A stretch of DNA of 64,000 nucleotides from Campylobacter sp. CN_NE2 (lineage in GTDB: Bacteria > Campylobacterota > Campylobacteria > Campylobacterales > Campylobacteraceae). The stretch is from assembly GCF_027797465.1 (NCBI RefSeq), contig NZ_CP115608.1, positions 620,001-684,000 of the forward strand, in the 5' to 3' direction. The translations under genes were made by a program, and so were the position numbers. Below are positions 15,141 to 24,810 of the stretch, piece after piece (position 1 is the stretch's first letter; the number at the start of each line of letters is the position of its first letter). Under the pieces are notes generated by a model. It searched no databases, had not been told where the DNA came from, and saw nothing but the letters and a program-made list of their open reading frames with translations.

Positions 15141-16079
15141 CTACTTTTTTTCGTTATTTGGCTCTTTTTGTTTCTTTTCTTCTTTTTTCTTATCTTTTTT
15201 GTTTTGTTTTTCCATTTTGCGAAGTCCCTCTTTTTTGAGATTTTCTTCCATCAAAATAATCTCTTCTGAACCACTTCGCACCCAATGTGGATCGACCGCA
15301 AGCTCTTTTGCGTCGATTTTATTTGGATAATCAATGCGTGAAAGTATGCATTTAAACGCATTTAATCTTGCTCGTTTTTTATCATCGCTTACTAGTATCG
15401 TCCATGGCGCAAATTCGGCATTTGAAGCTAACAGCATTGAGTATTTCGCCAAAGTATATTGCTCCCAAAGCTCTTGCGATTTTTGATCGACAGGAGAGAG
15501 TTTGTATTGTTTTAGCGGGTCGTTTTTACGGCTATCAAAACGGCGTTTTTGCTCTGCTTTTGAAACAGAAAAATAAAATTTAAATAAAATTATGCCGGAA
15601 TTTACAAGCATTTCTTCAAAATTTGGCACTTGTCGTAAAAAATCTTTGTGTTGTTGGTGTGTGCAAAATCCCATTACAGGCTCGACCATTGCCCTGTTAT
15701 ACCAGCTTCTATCGAAAATCGCTATCTCGCCGCCGCTTGGCAAATGCGATACATAGCGTTGGAAATACCACTGAGTTTGCTCGACATTGCTCGGTTTTTC
15801 AAGCGCGACCACACGACAGCCACGAGGATTTAGGTGTTCTGTTAGGCGTTTTATCGTTCCGCCCTTACCTGCTGCGTCTCGTCCTTCCATAATAAGTAGG
15901 ATTTTTAAACCTTTTTCTTTGACATAGTTTTGAAGTTTTAGTAGTTCAATTTGAAGTTTGACTAGTTCTTCTTCATACTCTTTTAAAGGCATTTTATCCT
16001 TTTTCTTTTTATCCTTTTCTTTTACTTTTTCGTCCTTAACGACGCTCTCGCCATCAGTTTTCATCTTTTTTTCTTCCAT
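15141..16079 (-). CDS. ppk2: Polyphosphate kinase 2
   Basis: PPK2 transfers phosphate between polyphosphate and nucleoside diphosphates. The 312 residues have Walker A GRDAAGKGG at 66-74, Walker B FDRSWYNRA at 122-130 and the lid region RRFDSRKNDPLKQYKLSPVD. Both ends are lysine-rich and highly charged: about 30 residues at the N-terminus and about 30 at the C-terminus. These tails are longer than the core needs and may contact polyphosphate (inference). AGGAAGAG lies before the ATG. It is transcribed alone, convergent with rpsO. Confidence 0.92.
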   Translation of the reverse strand: MEEKKMKTDGESVVKDEKVKEKDKKKKDKMPLKEYEEELVKLQIELLKLQNYVKEKGLKILLIMEGRDAAGKGGTIKRLTEHLNPRGCRVVALEKPSNVEQTQWYFQRYVSHLPSGGEIAIFDRSWYNRAMVEPVMGFCTHQQHKDFLRQVPNFEEMLVNSGIILFKFYFSVSKAEQKRRFDSRKNDPLKQYKLSPVDQKSQELWEQYTLAKYSMLLASNAEFAPWTILVSDDKKRARLNAFKCILSRIDYPNKIDAKELAVDPHWVRSGSEEIILMEENLKKEGLRKMEKQNKKDKKKEEKKQKEPNNEKK

Positions 16080-16213
16080 CTCTTCCTCCTGAAAAAATAA
16101 TAAAAAGATTATTTTATTCTAATTTACTTTAAAAACAAATATTTTTTTGCAAATTTATGCAAAATTTATCTTTTGTTGTTAAAATTTGGCGAGTTTTTAT
16201 TTAGGATTTTATT

Positions 16214-17941
16214 TTGAGATTTTTTATCGTTTTTTTTATTTTTTTAACTCAAATTTTTGCCGAGCCTTTGAGTGTCGATGAAGCTGTCAAAATCACACCA
16301 AGTGTCTCAAATTCGCAAATCGAGTTTAAATTTAGCGTTGATGAAAGCACTTATTTATACGCAGATGAGATTAAATTTAAATTTGGAAATAGCGATATAA
16401 CGCCGATTTTAAATCTTCCAACCCCAAAACCACATAAGCATTATCAAATTTACAACGGTGAATTTAGCATTTTTATCCCGCTTGGCGTAGTTGTCGGAAA
16501 CGGCGGAAATTTAGAAAATTTCGAAATACAAAATTCATTTAACGCCTGCACATTTGACGGGTTTTGCTACGAGCCACAAAGTTTTGAGTTTAAATTTACA
16601 AAGTCAAATCAAACATATCAAATTTTAAAAATCAAAAAAAATATATCGAATTTTAACGCCGAATTTGACGAATTTTCGCAAGAAGAAAAAATCGCAAATT
16701 CATTTTCGCAAAAAAGCTTTTTTGGCGTGATTTTGCTATTTTTTGGGTATGGAGTTTTACTCTCACTTACGCCTTGCGTTTTCCCGCTTATACCGATACT
16801 TTCATCGATAATCGTGGCAAAAACAGCTCAAAAAAACGACACCAAAAAAAGCTTTTTTATAAGCCTTGTTTATGTTTTTGCAATGGCACTAGCTTACGCT
16901 ATAATCGGGGCTAGTGTGGGATTTTTTGGTGCAAATTTGGCTGATTATTTGCAAATTCCGGTCGTTATTTTAGCGTTTTGCGCGATTTTTGTGATTTTAG
17001 CGTTATCGATGTTTGGCTTTTTTGAGATTAAAATTCCGCAAATTTTAAAAAATAAAACAAACGCAAACGGCGGTATTATCGATGTTTTTATAATGGGATT
17101 TTTATCCGTGCTTATCGTCTCGCCGTGTGCTAGTGCAGTTTTAGCAGGTGCCTTGCTTTATATCGCCACTAGCGGAAATGTCGCACTTGGCGCTAGTGCG
17201 CTTTTCTCACTTGGGCTTGGAAGCGGTGTTTTGCTACTTTCTATCGGACTTGGGCTTAGCCTACCAAGACCTGGCGAGTGGATGAATTTTGTATCAAAAA
17301 TATTTGGATTTTTACTTTTATTTATGGCGATTTGGCTTGGCTCACGCGTTTTTGGCGAAAATTTTGCACTTTTGCTTTACGGGGCGCTAGGGTGCGTTTT
17401 TGCCGTATTTTTGGGACTTTTTGATAAAAGTGCAAATTTGCTTAAAAAAGGCATTTCTCTTTTTGTTTTGTTATATTCGATCTTACTTTTAATCGGCTTT
17501 GCAAGTGGCGCAAAAGACTTTGCTAAGCCACTTGAAAACTTTTCTATCACAAAAAATTCGAAAAATTTTTCTAGCGAAATTTCTACCACCGACAAATTTA
17601 AAAAAGTTTCAAATTTGAAAGAATTAAACGAAATAATAAATTCTGCTAAAAAACCTGTTTTAATCGATTTTTGGGCTAGTTGGTGCAAAACATGCAAAGA
17701 GCTTGAAAGCGACTTTAACGATGAAAAAATCGCTTCAAATTTAGCCAAATTTGAACTCATCAAGGTAGATTTAACAAATCCGAACGCACAAAATACCGAA
17801 ATAAAAAAAGAATTTAGCGTTTTTTCTCCGCCTGTTTTGTCGTTTTTTTCTAACGGCAAGGAACTTAAAAATCTAAAAATTTCAGGCTATGAAAGTAGCA
17901 AAGACAAGGAAAAACTAACGCAAATTTTGCAAGAATTTTAG
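16214..17941 (+). CDS. dsbD: Thiol:disulfide interchange protein DsbD
   Basis: DsbD carries electrons from cytosolic thioredoxin across the inner membrane to periplasmic partners. The 575 residues show a signal peptide (to about residue 16), a periplasmic immunoglobulin-like domain with a NACTFDGFCYEP segment, an eight-helix membrane core with redox cysteines Cys188 in TPCVFPLIP and Cys305 in SPCASAVLAG, and a C-terminal thioredoxin domain with FWASWCKTC (Cys491 and Cys494). All three redox pairs are visible. AGGATT lies before the ATG. A MITE-like element follows. Confidence 0.95.
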   Translation: MRFFIVFFIFLTQIFAEPLSVDEAVKITPSVSNSQIEFKFSVDESTYLYADEIKFKFGNSDITPILNLPTPKPHKHYQIYNGEFSIFIPLGVVVGNGGNLENFEIQNSFNACTFDGFCYEPQSFEFKFTKSNQTYQILKIKKNISNFNAEFDEFSQEEKIANSFSQKSFFGVILLFFGYGVLLSLTPCVFPLIPILSSIIVAKTAQKNDTKKSFFISLVYVFAMALAYAIIGASVGFFGANLADYLQIPVVILAFCAIFVILALSMFGFFEIKIPQILKNKTNANGGIIDVFIMGFLSVLIVSPCASAVLAGALLYIATSGNVALGASALFSLGLGSGVLLLSIGLGLSLPRPGEWMNFVSKIFGFLLLFMAIWLGSRVFGENFALLLYGALGCVFAVFLGLFDKSANLLKKGISLFVLLYSILLLIGFASGAKDFAKPLENFSITKNSKNFSSEISTTDKFKKVSNLKELNEIINSAKKPVLIDFWASWCKTCKELESDFNDEKIASNLAKFELIKVDLTNPNAQNTEIKKEFSVFSPPVLSFFSNGKELKNLKISGYESSKDKEKLTQILQEF

Positions 17942-17962
17942 TCACTAAATTTGAAAATTAAT

Positions 17963-18302
17963 TCAGCCTAGCTTTTTTGTGTGGCAAATTTGGACAGACA
18001 AATTTAGTCTAGTCCTTCGTTCGCCACACAAAACCAGCAAAGCGGTGCCACGAAGTGGCAGGTTTCTGTGAAAAAATCGTCGGCATAACACGACCAAAAA
18101 TAAATTTGTCATTGCAAGAATTTATGTAAAAATTTGTTTGACAAGAAGGATACAAAATGACAAAAGCACATTCAATATCAAATTTGGACTGCGAATGCCG
18201 ACGATTTGGCTTGTTTTAGAGAAAAACGAGCGAAGAATAAGGCTTGAATGCCTATTCGAGCAAGTTTTTCGAATAATCAAGTCAAAGCTAGGCTGATTTC
18301 AA
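17963..18302. mobile_element. MITE-like element with nested inverted repeats, copy 1
   Basis: Perfect 13-base terminal inverted repeats (TCAGCCTAGCTTT at 17963-17975, its complement at 18284-18296) enclose an internal 13-base pair (AAATCGTCGGCAT at 18074-18086, complement at 18195-18207). Further hairpins lie at 17975-18033 (11-base arms) and 18046-18060. A relative lies at 58241-58425 in the other orientation, sharing the end sequence, the CGTCGGCAT core and a TGTCATTGC segment. No transposase is present. The only ORF is a 20-codon one at 18157. It is probably non-autonomous or a structured RNA element. Confidence 0.6.
18157..18219 (+). CDS. 20-residue ORF within the MITE-like element
   Basis: ATG at 18157 follows AAGGAT at good spacing. 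The frame encodes 20 residues, MTKAHSISNLDCECRRFGLF, then TAG, and its end runs through the internal inverted repeat at 18195-18207. Too short to assign. The ribosome site is the only argument for translation. Confidence 0.25.
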   Translation: MTKAHSISNLDCECRRFGLF

Positions 18303-18309
18303 CTTAAAT

Positions 18310-19446
18310 TTACCACACACTAATATTTTGCATTGCGCGATTTAATGCAAAAAGCTGTTTGTGCTCTTTTACATCGTGAGTTCTGATGATACTTGCGCCG
18401 TTTTCGAACGCTTTAAGGTGTAAATAAAGGCTTCCTGCAAGGCGATTTTCAACGCTGCTTGGGCTATAAAAATCAATCACACTCTTCCTGCTAGCACCCA
18501 CTAAAAGCGGTTTTTCAAAGTGCAAAAAGTGTTCTAAATGTTTGATTAAAAGTAAATTTTGATTTGGCGTTTTGCCAAAACCGATACCGACATCCAAAAC
18601 AACATTTTCTAACTCAAATTCGGCGATTTTAGCCAAATTTGAAGCAAAAAATTCATCGATTTGGAAAATCAAATCGCTGTAAGTGGGCGAATTTTGCATG
18701 GTTTTTGGATTTCCTTGCATGTGCATTAAAACATAAGTTGCCCCGTATCGCTTTACGATTTTGCAAAGCTCCAAATTTGCAGCAATATCATTTATAATGC
18801 AAAAGCCGTGATTTAGGGCAAATTCGGCGCAGTATCCACTAAAAGTATCAAGGCTAAATTTAACCTTTTCGTGCAAATTTAAGCGATAAATTTCGCTAAT
18901 AATCTTTTCAATGCGTTCAAATTCTACTTTTTCGCCACAATACTCGCTTCCCGGACGGCTTGAAACCCCGCCAAGATCGATAATATCGGCACCATTTTCT
19001 ATCATAGCTTCAACACGAGAAATTCCGTCATTTAAATTTATGCGAGAAGATGCGTTAAAGCTGTCATCATTTATGTTTAAAACACCCATTATCTCGGGCT
19101 TTGTAGGTTTTTTAAATTTTAAATTTAAAAATTTCGCCAAATTTTTTAGCTCAAAATCTTGCAAGGCCTCTTTTTTGGCTAAAAGTTCCACTTGTTTATC
19201 ATTTGCGATTAAAAGTGCATTTGATACGCCCTGTCCCAAAATCACGCTATCGTTGCAAACCAGCTCGGCACCCACGCTAAGGGCATCTTGCTTTAAGATA
19301 TTTGCAGCAGGAGCTTTTATATCTTTTAGATAAAAAAAGTGCAAATTTGATTTTTTTTGCATTATTTTTCGGCCTGTGATTTGTGGTTTTATATCATCGC
19401 AAAGTGCGTTAAAATCGGTATCGCTGTTTATTTTAAAAATTTTCAT
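18310..19446 (-). CDS. folP: Dihydropteroate synthase
   Basis: FolP joins p-aminobenzoate to the pterin pyrophosphate in folate synthesis. The 378 residues include the pterin-binding motif GVLNINDDSFNASSR, DIIDLGGVSSRPGSE, INDIAA, DVGIGFGKTPNQNL and the C-terminal RTHDV. An N-terminal extension of about 120 residues precedes the barrel, a feature I associate with this group. The start at 19446 overlaps the holB stop as ATGA; the longer in-frame version from 19512 would begin deep within holB and is rejected. Confidence 0.94.
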   Translation of the reverse strand: MKIFKINSDTDFNALCDDIKPQITGRKIMQKKSNLHFFYLKDIKAPAANILKQDALSVGAELVCNDSVILGQGVSNALLIANDKQVELLAKKEALQDFELKNLAKFLNLKFKKPTKPEIMGVLNINDDSFNASSRINLNDGISRVEAMIENGADIIDLGGVSSRPGSEYCGEKVEFERIEKIISEIYRLNLHEKVKFSLDTFSGYCAEFALNHGFCIINDIAANLELCKIVKRYGATYVLMHMQGNPKTMQNSPTYSDLIFQIDEFFASNLAKIAEFELENVVLDVGIGFGKTPNQNLLLIKHLEHFLHFEKPLLVGASRKSVIDFYSPSSVENRLAGSLYLHLKAFENGASIIRTHDVKEHKQLFALNRAMQNISVW

Positions 19447-20063
19447 TTTTTCTCGCTTATCATCAGTAAAAGCGGCAGTAAAACCGCGTGGGATTTGGCG
19501 TTTAGTTCGCATAAAACGACAAGTTTGTTTATGTAAGATAGCTCAAATTCGCTAAATTTTACGCCTTGCGCCAAACACTCTTTTGTGATAACACATATCA
19601 ACTCTTTTAAGCGAAATTTATCAAATTCGCCAGTGCGTTCTAATGCGATTTTGCTATCGACAAATTCGCTAAGTGTCTTTAAATCAAGCTTTTGCCAGTT
19701 TATGCCTGTTTTTGTTTGCTCTTTTTTTTCTAGTAAATTTTGGCTCATCAAACGAGAACGAATCGTCGGTAAGAGCAAATTTTTTGAACTTGCGACGATA
19801 AAAAAAACCATATTTCGTGGCGGTTCTTCAAGAATTTTTAAAAGCGAATTTTGTGCTTCATCGCCGAATTTTTCAGCCTTTATGACGATAAATTTAGTCG
19901 AATTTTCTGCGATATATGCTTCGCTTATGACAGCTTTTGCATCTTCAACTTTGAAGTCATCATTTTCAAAAAAACGCAAATTTTTTACGCCAAATTCGTT
20001 AATCAAATTTTCTTTTAAGCTTTCATAATCGTTTGTTAAAATAATTTGGCTGATTCGTTGCAT
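19443..20063 (-). CDS. holB: DNA polymerase III delta-prime subunit
   Basis: A 206-residue short delta-prime-like clamp-loader subunit. It keeps the sensor-type segment NSLLKILEEPPRNMVFFIVA and TIRSRL near residues 73-107, but lacks the N-terminal P-loop part of full-length HolB, as known for this subunit in Campylobacterales. It sits between hobA and folP with 2-4 base junctions, an order I recall from C. jejuni. Confidence 0.88.
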   Translation of the reverse strand: MQRISQIILTNDYESLKENLINEFGVKNLRFFENDDFKVEDAKAVISEAYIAENSTKFIVIKAEKFGDEAQNSLLKILEEPPRNMVFFIVASSKNLLLPTIRSRLMSQNLLEKKEQTKTGINWQKLDLKTLSEFVDSKIALERTGEFDKFRLKELICVITKECLAQGVKFSEFELSYINKLVVLCELNAKSHAVLLPLLLMISEKK

Positions 20064-20065
20064 TT

Positions 20066-20605
20066 TTATAGCACGACTTCGTTAAAAAGCACCGCATCAA
20101 TGCTTTTGTTAAATATCCAAAAAAGCTGGATAAGTTTCATATCTAGCATTTCATCTTGTCCGCTAAGATAAAAACTATTTTGCGCTCTTTCATCGATTAG
20201 CCACATATAGCTATCTTCGTGGTTTTTCGCGATTTGCGAACGCCTGCAATCGCCCTTACCAATATAAAAATAGACAATGCCGTTTGCAAAAGATAAATTT
20301 AGCATATCATCGACTAGTTTCATCTCTTCGATAGTCGATATATTTGAATAATTTTTATAAAGCGATTTTAGTGTGAAAAACGGAAGTAGCGGACGAGAAT
20401 TTGCAGTATGATTGACTTTTGAAACTATATAGTTACCAAACCACTCCGTCTCGTCATCGCAAATAATCACAAAAGCCCGTCCGTCAAGTAAAAATTTAAG
20501 TCTAGAAGCTAGAAGCGGCGTCCATTCTTCGCGTCTATCTTCTAGCCACGACATACAAGGCTGAGTTCTTATAAGCTCTAAATTCCACTTAAATAAATCG
20601 AGCAT
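20066..20605 (-). CDS. hobA: DnaA-associating replication factor HobA
   Basis: HobA binds domain I of DnaA and promotes its assembly at the origin; it is restricted to Campylobacterota and is the counterpart of DiaA. The 179 residues match the family in overall length and segments such as WNLELIRTQPCMSWLEDRRE and the C-terminal EMLDMKLIQLFWIFNK. It overlaps the end of lysC by one base and is followed by holB after two bases, so two replication genes share a transcript with lysC and nudH. Confidence 0.88.
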   Translation of the reverse strand: MLDLFKWNLELIRTQPCMSWLEDRREEWTPLLASRLKFLLDGRAFVIICDDETEWFGNYIVSKVNHTANSRPLLPFFTLKSLYKNYSNISTIEEMKLVDDMLNLSFANGIVYFYIGKGDCRRSQIAKNHEDSYMWLIDERAQNSFYLSGQDEMLDMKLIQLFWIFNKSIDAVLFNEVVL

Positions 20606-21810
20606 TATTTATCCAAATTATAAGCTTTATGCAATGCTCTAACTGCTAATTCGCCGTATTTTGCTTCGACGATAACTGAAATTTTAATCTCGCTTGTTGA
20701 GATCATTTGGATATTAATTCCTTCATTTGCTAGTGTTGCAAACGCTAGACTTGCTACTCCTGAGTGGCTTTTCATACCTACACCTACGATGCTAACTTTA
20801 ACTACATCATTATCGACATCGACTGATTTTGCCAAAGATGAAACTACATTTTTTGCTTTTTCGGCTTCATTTTGTGGAACGGTAAAACCGATACTTGTAG
20901 TGCCGTCTTCTTTTGAGTTGTTTTGAATAATCATATCAACATTTATATTTTCATCGGCTAGTTTTCCAAAAATATTTGCCGCAACGCCCGGTTTATCAAC
21001 CACGCCACGAATAGTTACTCTTGCTTGATTTTTATCTAGTGCTATACCGCTGATTAACGCTTGTTCCATATCTTGCATATTTGCTTCTCCTGTTATTAGT
21101 GTTCCTTCGTTATAATTAAAACTGCTTCTAGTTACCAAATTTACATTTAATTTTTTGGCTAACTCAACGCTTCTATTTTGTAAAACTTTTGCCCCCATAC
21201 TGGCAAGTTCTAGCATTTCATCATAGCTGATTTTATCTAGTTTTTTCGCCTTTGGCTCAATGCGTGGATCAGTCGTATAAACGCCATCGACATCTGTATA
21301 AATTTCGCAAATATCAGCTTGCAATGCTCCTGCAACAGCAACGGCACTTAAATCGCTTCCGCCTCGCCCCAAAGTCGTTACATCTCCGTCTAAACCAACA
21401 CCTTGAAAACCTGCTACAACTACGATTTTGCCTTCTTTTAAGGCATCTTGCATAAATTTTGGCTCAATCGAAGCTATTCTTGCTTTTGTGTGAAAAGTGT
21501 CGGTTATAAGCCCTGCTTGGCGACCTGAAAATGCAATCGCAGGATAGCCTTTTTCAGTTAGAGCGATCGCCAAAAGCGCACTTGTTACACGCTCACCGGA
21601 GCTTAAAAGCAAATCCATTTCACGAGTGCTAGGGTTTTTAGAAAAATGCTCTGCATATTCGATAAGTCTATTTGTAACACCGCTCATAGCTGAAACGATG
21701 ACAACTAAATCGTGTCCTTCTTTTTTGCTTTTTATGACGCGTTCAGCGACATTATCTATGCGTTCAAGCGTTCCTACGCTTGTTCCGCCGTATTTTTGAA
21801 CGATTAGCAT
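20605..21810 (-). CDS. lysC: Aspartokinase
   Basis: LysC phosphorylates aspartate, the first step toward lysine, threonine and methionine. The 401 residues begin with [10 protein letters not shown], the kinase signature, and contain [14 protein letters not shown] and two C-terminal ACT domains from about residue 265 ([18 protein letters not shown] and [19 protein letters not shown]), which suggests feedback control by amino acids. The start overlaps the end of nudH by one base. Confidence 0.96.
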   Translation of the reverse strand: MLIVQKYGGTSVGTLERIDNVAERVIKSKKEGHDLVVIVSAMSGVTNRLIEYAEHFSKNPSTREMDLLLSSGERVTSALLAIALTEKGYPAIAFSGRQAGLITDTFHTKARIASIEPKFMQDALKEGKIVVVAGFQGVGLDGDVTTLGRGGSDLSAVAVAGALQADICEIYTDVDGVYTTDPRIEPKAKKLDKISYDEMLELASMGAKVLQNRSVELAKKLNVNLVTRSSFNYNEGTLITGEANMQDMEQALISGIALDKNQARVTIRGVVDKPGVAANIFGKLADENINVDMIIQNNSKEDGTTSIGFTVPQNEAEKAKNVVSSLAKSVDVDNDVVKVSIVGVGMKSHSGVASLAFATLANEGINIQMISTSEIKISVIVEAKYGELAVRALHKAYNLDK

Positions 21811-22280
21811 TAAATATATCCTTTCTCTTTAAAATATTTTATAACAGCACTGTAAATCGGGCGTTTGAAATGATTTACATGGCTTAAAACTTCGTTAATA
21901 TTAACAAATTTAAAGCTATCAAATTCAGGTTTTTTGGTATTTATATCCAAATTTTCAAGCTTTTTTAGACGCACCAAAAAATATTTTTGCGTCTGTCCGT
22001 CATAAGGCTTCATTTTCGTTGCCACCGTTTGCGGGAAATCATAACTATGCCAGTGTGGGCATTCGGCGATAATTTCTACTTTATCGGTTCCAATTTCTTC
22101 TTTTAATTCCCTTAAAATAGCAACTCTGGGCGTTTCGCCTTTGTCGATTCCGCCTTGTGGAAACTGCCAAGCGCCTTTTATATCGCTTCTTTGAGCGATA
22201 AAGACTTCGCAGTTAAAAGGATACGACGGCGAAAGCACGATAGCTGCGACATTTGGTCTATATTTTTTCTCTTCTTGCAT
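21810..22280 (-). CDS. nudH: RNA pyrophosphohydrolase (Nudix)
   Basis: NudH/RppH removes pyrophosphate from the 5' end of RNAs or splits diadenosine polyphosphates. The 156 residues hold a full Nudix box (GGIDKGET, then RELKEEIGT) and the family segment WQFPQGG. I use the ATG at 22280, 156 codons with AAGG just upstream; the frame opens further up at 22313 only with a TTG and no ribosome site. It leads the nudH-lysC-hobA-holB-folP operon, divergent from hemW. Confidence 0.93.
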   Translation of the reverse strand: MQEEKKYRPNVAAIVLSPSYPFNCEVFIAQRSDIKGAWQFPQGGIDKGETPRVAILRELKEEIGTDKVEIIAECPHWHSYDFPQTVATKMKPYDGQTQKYFLVRLKKLENLDINTKKPEFDSFKFVNINEVLSHVNHFKRPIYSAVIKYFKEKGYI

Positions 22281-22416
22281 TGCCTTGCTTTTTGTTTTAA
22301 ATAAATTCTGCAAATACTACCAAAAAACAATTAAAAGCTACATTAATGAGTTAAATTTTTATCTAAATTTTTAGAATTTTTTGCTAAATTTATCACATTT
22401 TAAGCAAGGAAAAGCG

Positions 22417-23472
22417 TTGCATATTTATATTCATATTCCATTTTGCGAAAGCAAATGTCCGTATTGCGCCTTTGGTTCATATACCGATAAATTTGACTTA
22501 GTTCAAAAATATTTTAACGCTTTGGAATTTGAAATTTCAAATTTTTTGCAAAATAACCCGAATTTAAAAATTTCAACTCTTTTTTTTGGCGGCGGAACAC
22601 CAAGTAGCGTTGGTGCCGAATTTTACGCTAAGATTTTTGAAATTTTAAAACCAAAATTCACTAAATTTGCAGAAATCACAAGCGAAGCAAATCCAAATTC
22701 GGCAAATTTAAAATGGCTTAAACAAATGCGTGAGTTTGGGCTAAATCGCATAAGTTTTGGCGCTCAAAGTTTTAGTGAAAAAAAACTTAAATTTTTAGGG
22801 CGAGTTCATAACTCAAATCAAATTCACAAAGCAGTTCAAAATGCGAATTTAGCGGGGTTTAAAAATATAAATTTAGATTTGATTTACGGCAGTAAATTTG
22901 ACGATAAAAAAAATATTGAATTTGAAATCTCAAATTTAGAAAAACTGCAAATTTCGCATGTGAGCGCGTATTCTTTGTCATTGGAAGAAAAAACACCCTT
23001 TTTTGGAAAAGAAAATTTCAAAAAAGATAGCGTTCGTTTGGCAAATTTTCTTTTTGAAAAATTAGAAAATTTAGGCTTTTTTCAATACGAAATCTCAAAT
23101 TTCGCCAAAAAAAATAAAATTTGCAAACACAATCTTGCTTATTGGCAAGGAAAAGATTACGCAGGTTTTGGCGCATTTAGTGTCGGCACAAACGGCTTAA
23201 AAAGGCTTTATTCAGCGCAAAATTTAAACGAGTATATCAAAAATCCACTTGAAAAAAGAGTTGAAAATTTAAGCAAATTTGATAAAAAAAATGAAGCGAT
23301 ATTTCTTGGCGCAAGATCAATCGTAGGCATAAATTCGCAAATTTTAAACCAAAACGAACTAGAAAAAGCTGGGGTTCTAACAAAAAATAAAAAACTAAAA
23401 TTTGACGGAAAAATATTTTACAATCAAAACTATTTACTTGCCGATGAAATCGCCCTTTTTATCACAAGTTAA
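22417..23472 (+). CDS. hemW: Radical SAM HemW-like protein, TTG start
   Basis: The 351 residues begin HIYIHIPFCESKCPYCAF, with the cluster cysteines at 10, 14 and 17 in C-x3-C-x2-C and phenylalanine where coproporphyrinogen oxidase HemN has a fourth cysteine. That places it with HemW, thought to be a haem chaperone, rather than HemN. GGGTP and GAQSF motifs follow. I choose the TTG at 22417 because AAGGAAAAGC precedes it and the family starts there; an in-frame TTG at 22381 has no ribosome site. Confidence 0.88.
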   Translation: MHIYIHIPFCESKCPYCAFGSYTDKFDLVQKYFNALEFEISNFLQNNPNLKISTLFFGGGTPSSVGAEFYAKIFEILKPKFTKFAEITSEANPNSANLKWLKQMREFGLNRISFGAQSFSEKKLKFLGRVHNSNQIHKAVQNANLAGFKNINLDLIYGSKFDDKKNIEFEISNLEKLQISHVSAYSLSLEEKTPFFGKENFKKDSVRLANFLFEKLENLGFFQYEISNFAKKNKICKHNLAYWQGKDYAGFGAFSVGTNGLKRLYSAQNLNEYIKNPLEKRVENLSKFDKKNEAIFLGARSIVGINSQILNQNELEKAGVLTKNKKLKFDGKIFYNQNYLLADEIALFITS

Positions 23473-23519
23473 ATTTAAATTTGCTAAAATTATCCCTTAA
23501 TTTTATTTTAGGATTTTTA

Positions 23520-24068
23520 ATGTTTGGCATTAGTTTTCCCGAGATGACTCTCATCTTGGTTATCGCTGTTATCGCGTTGGGACCTGAAAAACTCCCAAAA
23601 GCCTTAGTCGAGATAGCAAAATATTTTAAAGTGATAAAAAAAGCAGTCAATGACGCAAAATCAAATTTCGAACAAGAGGTCAAAATCGCAGAACTCAAAG
23701 AAGATGCGAAAAAATATAGAGATAGTATCGAAAACGCGACAAATAGCGTTCGCAAAAAGCTTACATTTGAAGAGCTTGATGAAATCAAAAAAAATCTAAA
23801 TTCAGCAAAAGATAGCCTAAATAAAGGTCTAAGCGATCTGCAAAATGACCTAAATGCGGCTACTTCAACCGATAAAAAAGCAAATTCAGATAAAACTAGC
23901 CAAAATTCGCAAGAAAAAAAAGAAGTTTCACAAAATCAAAGCGCAATCGATAAGCTAAATTCGGCAAATTTTGACGATGAAACGCAAAATTCGCAAACCG
24001 AAATTCAAGCCGACACACTCTCGCAAGAGCAAGAAAATCCAAATTTGAAAGATAAAAAAGATGTTTGA
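23520..24068 (+). CDS. tatB: Sec-independent translocase subunit TatB
   Basis: TatB, with TatC, receives twin-arginine signal peptides. The 182 residues start MFGISFPEMTLILVIAVIAL, then GPEKLPK, the family motif: a single membrane helix and an amphipathic helix. A long hydrophilic Lys/Asn/Gln-rich tail follows. AGGATT precedes the ATG at 23520; the in-frame ATG at 23481 is rejected. It overlaps tatC by eight bases. tatA is not in the window. Confidence 0.92.
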   Translation: MFGISFPEMTLILVIAVIALGPEKLPKALVEIAKYFKVIKKAVNDAKSNFEQEVKIAELKEDAKKYRDSIENATNSVRKKLTFEELDEIKKNLNSAKDSLNKGLSDLQNDLNAATSTDKKANSDKTSQNSQEKKEVSQNQSAIDKLNSANFDDETQNSQTEIQADTLSQEQENPNLKDKKDV

Positions 24069-24810
24069 AGAACTTAAACCCCATCTTGCTGAACTGCGAA
24101 AACGCCTGATTATCTGTGTTTTGAGCCTACTTGTGCTTTTTGTGATTTGCTTTGGATTTTGGGAAATTATCTTAAATTTTATGACTGCACCACTCATAAA
24201 GGTTCTGCCGCAAGGAAGCGAAGTCATTTTTACACAAGTCGCCGAAGCCTTTTTTACGGCGATGAAAGTTTCATTTTTCGCTTCACTTTTGATTTCTATG
24301 CCGATTATTTTTTGGCAGGCATGGCTTTTTGTGGCACCCGGACTTTATGACAACGAAAAAAAATATGTAATTCCATTTGTGCTAAGTGCAAGTGTAATGT
24401 TTTTTTTAGGTGCTGCGTTTTGCTACTTTTTTGTAATTCCGATTGCTTATAATTTTTTGATAAATTTCGGCGGTTCGCAGTTTGTTGCGATGCCTAAAAT
24501 CGGCGAATATGTCGGATTTTTTACAAAACTAGTTGTAGCCTTTGGCATAAGTTTTGAGCTTCCGATTGTTACATTTTTTCTAGCTAAAATCGGTCTTGTC
24601 ACGGACGCAAGCTTAAAAGGCTTTTTTAGATACGCAATCGTCGTTATTTTCATATTTGCAGCCGTTATGACACCGCCTGATATATTAAGTCAGTTTTTAC
24701 TAGCCGTGCCGTTAATCGTGCTTTACGGATTTTCGATTTATATCGCAAAAATGGTAAATCCTGCCACAAAAGACGACGACGAAAAAGAAGAAAGCAATGG
24801 CGACGAATAA
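24061..24810 (+). CDS. tatC: Sec-independent translocase subunit TatC
   Basis: The core of the Tat translocase, six membrane helices in 249 residues. Family motifs include HLAELRKRLI at the N-terminus, the conserved FWQAWLFVAPGLYDNEK loop, FGISFELPIV and MTPPDILSQFLLAVPL. A charged Asp/Glu-rich tail ends the protein. It overlaps tatB upstream and queA downstream (14 bases), so the three are co-translated. Confidence 0.96.
   Translation: MFEELKPHLAELRKRLIICVLSLLVLFVICFGFWEIILNFMTAPLIKVLPQGSEVIFTQVAEAFFTAMKVSFFASLLISMPIIFWQAWLFVAPGLYDNEKKYVIPFVLSASVMFFLGAAFCYFFVIPIAYNFLINFGGSQFVAMPKIGEYVGFFTKLVVAFGISFELPIVTFFLAKIGLVTDASLKGFFRYAIVVIFIFAAVMTPPDILSQFLLAVPLIVLYGFSIYIAKMVNPATKDDDEKEESNGDE

Noticed and set aside
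18310-19512. Longer folP starting at 19512
   Set aside because: It would overlap holB by about 70 bases and adds residues with no folP counterpart; the ATGA junction at 19446 is typical.
22381-22416. Upstream TTG start for hemW
   Set aside because: No ribosome site; the family begins at HIYIHIPF, and AAGGA precedes the TTG at 22417.
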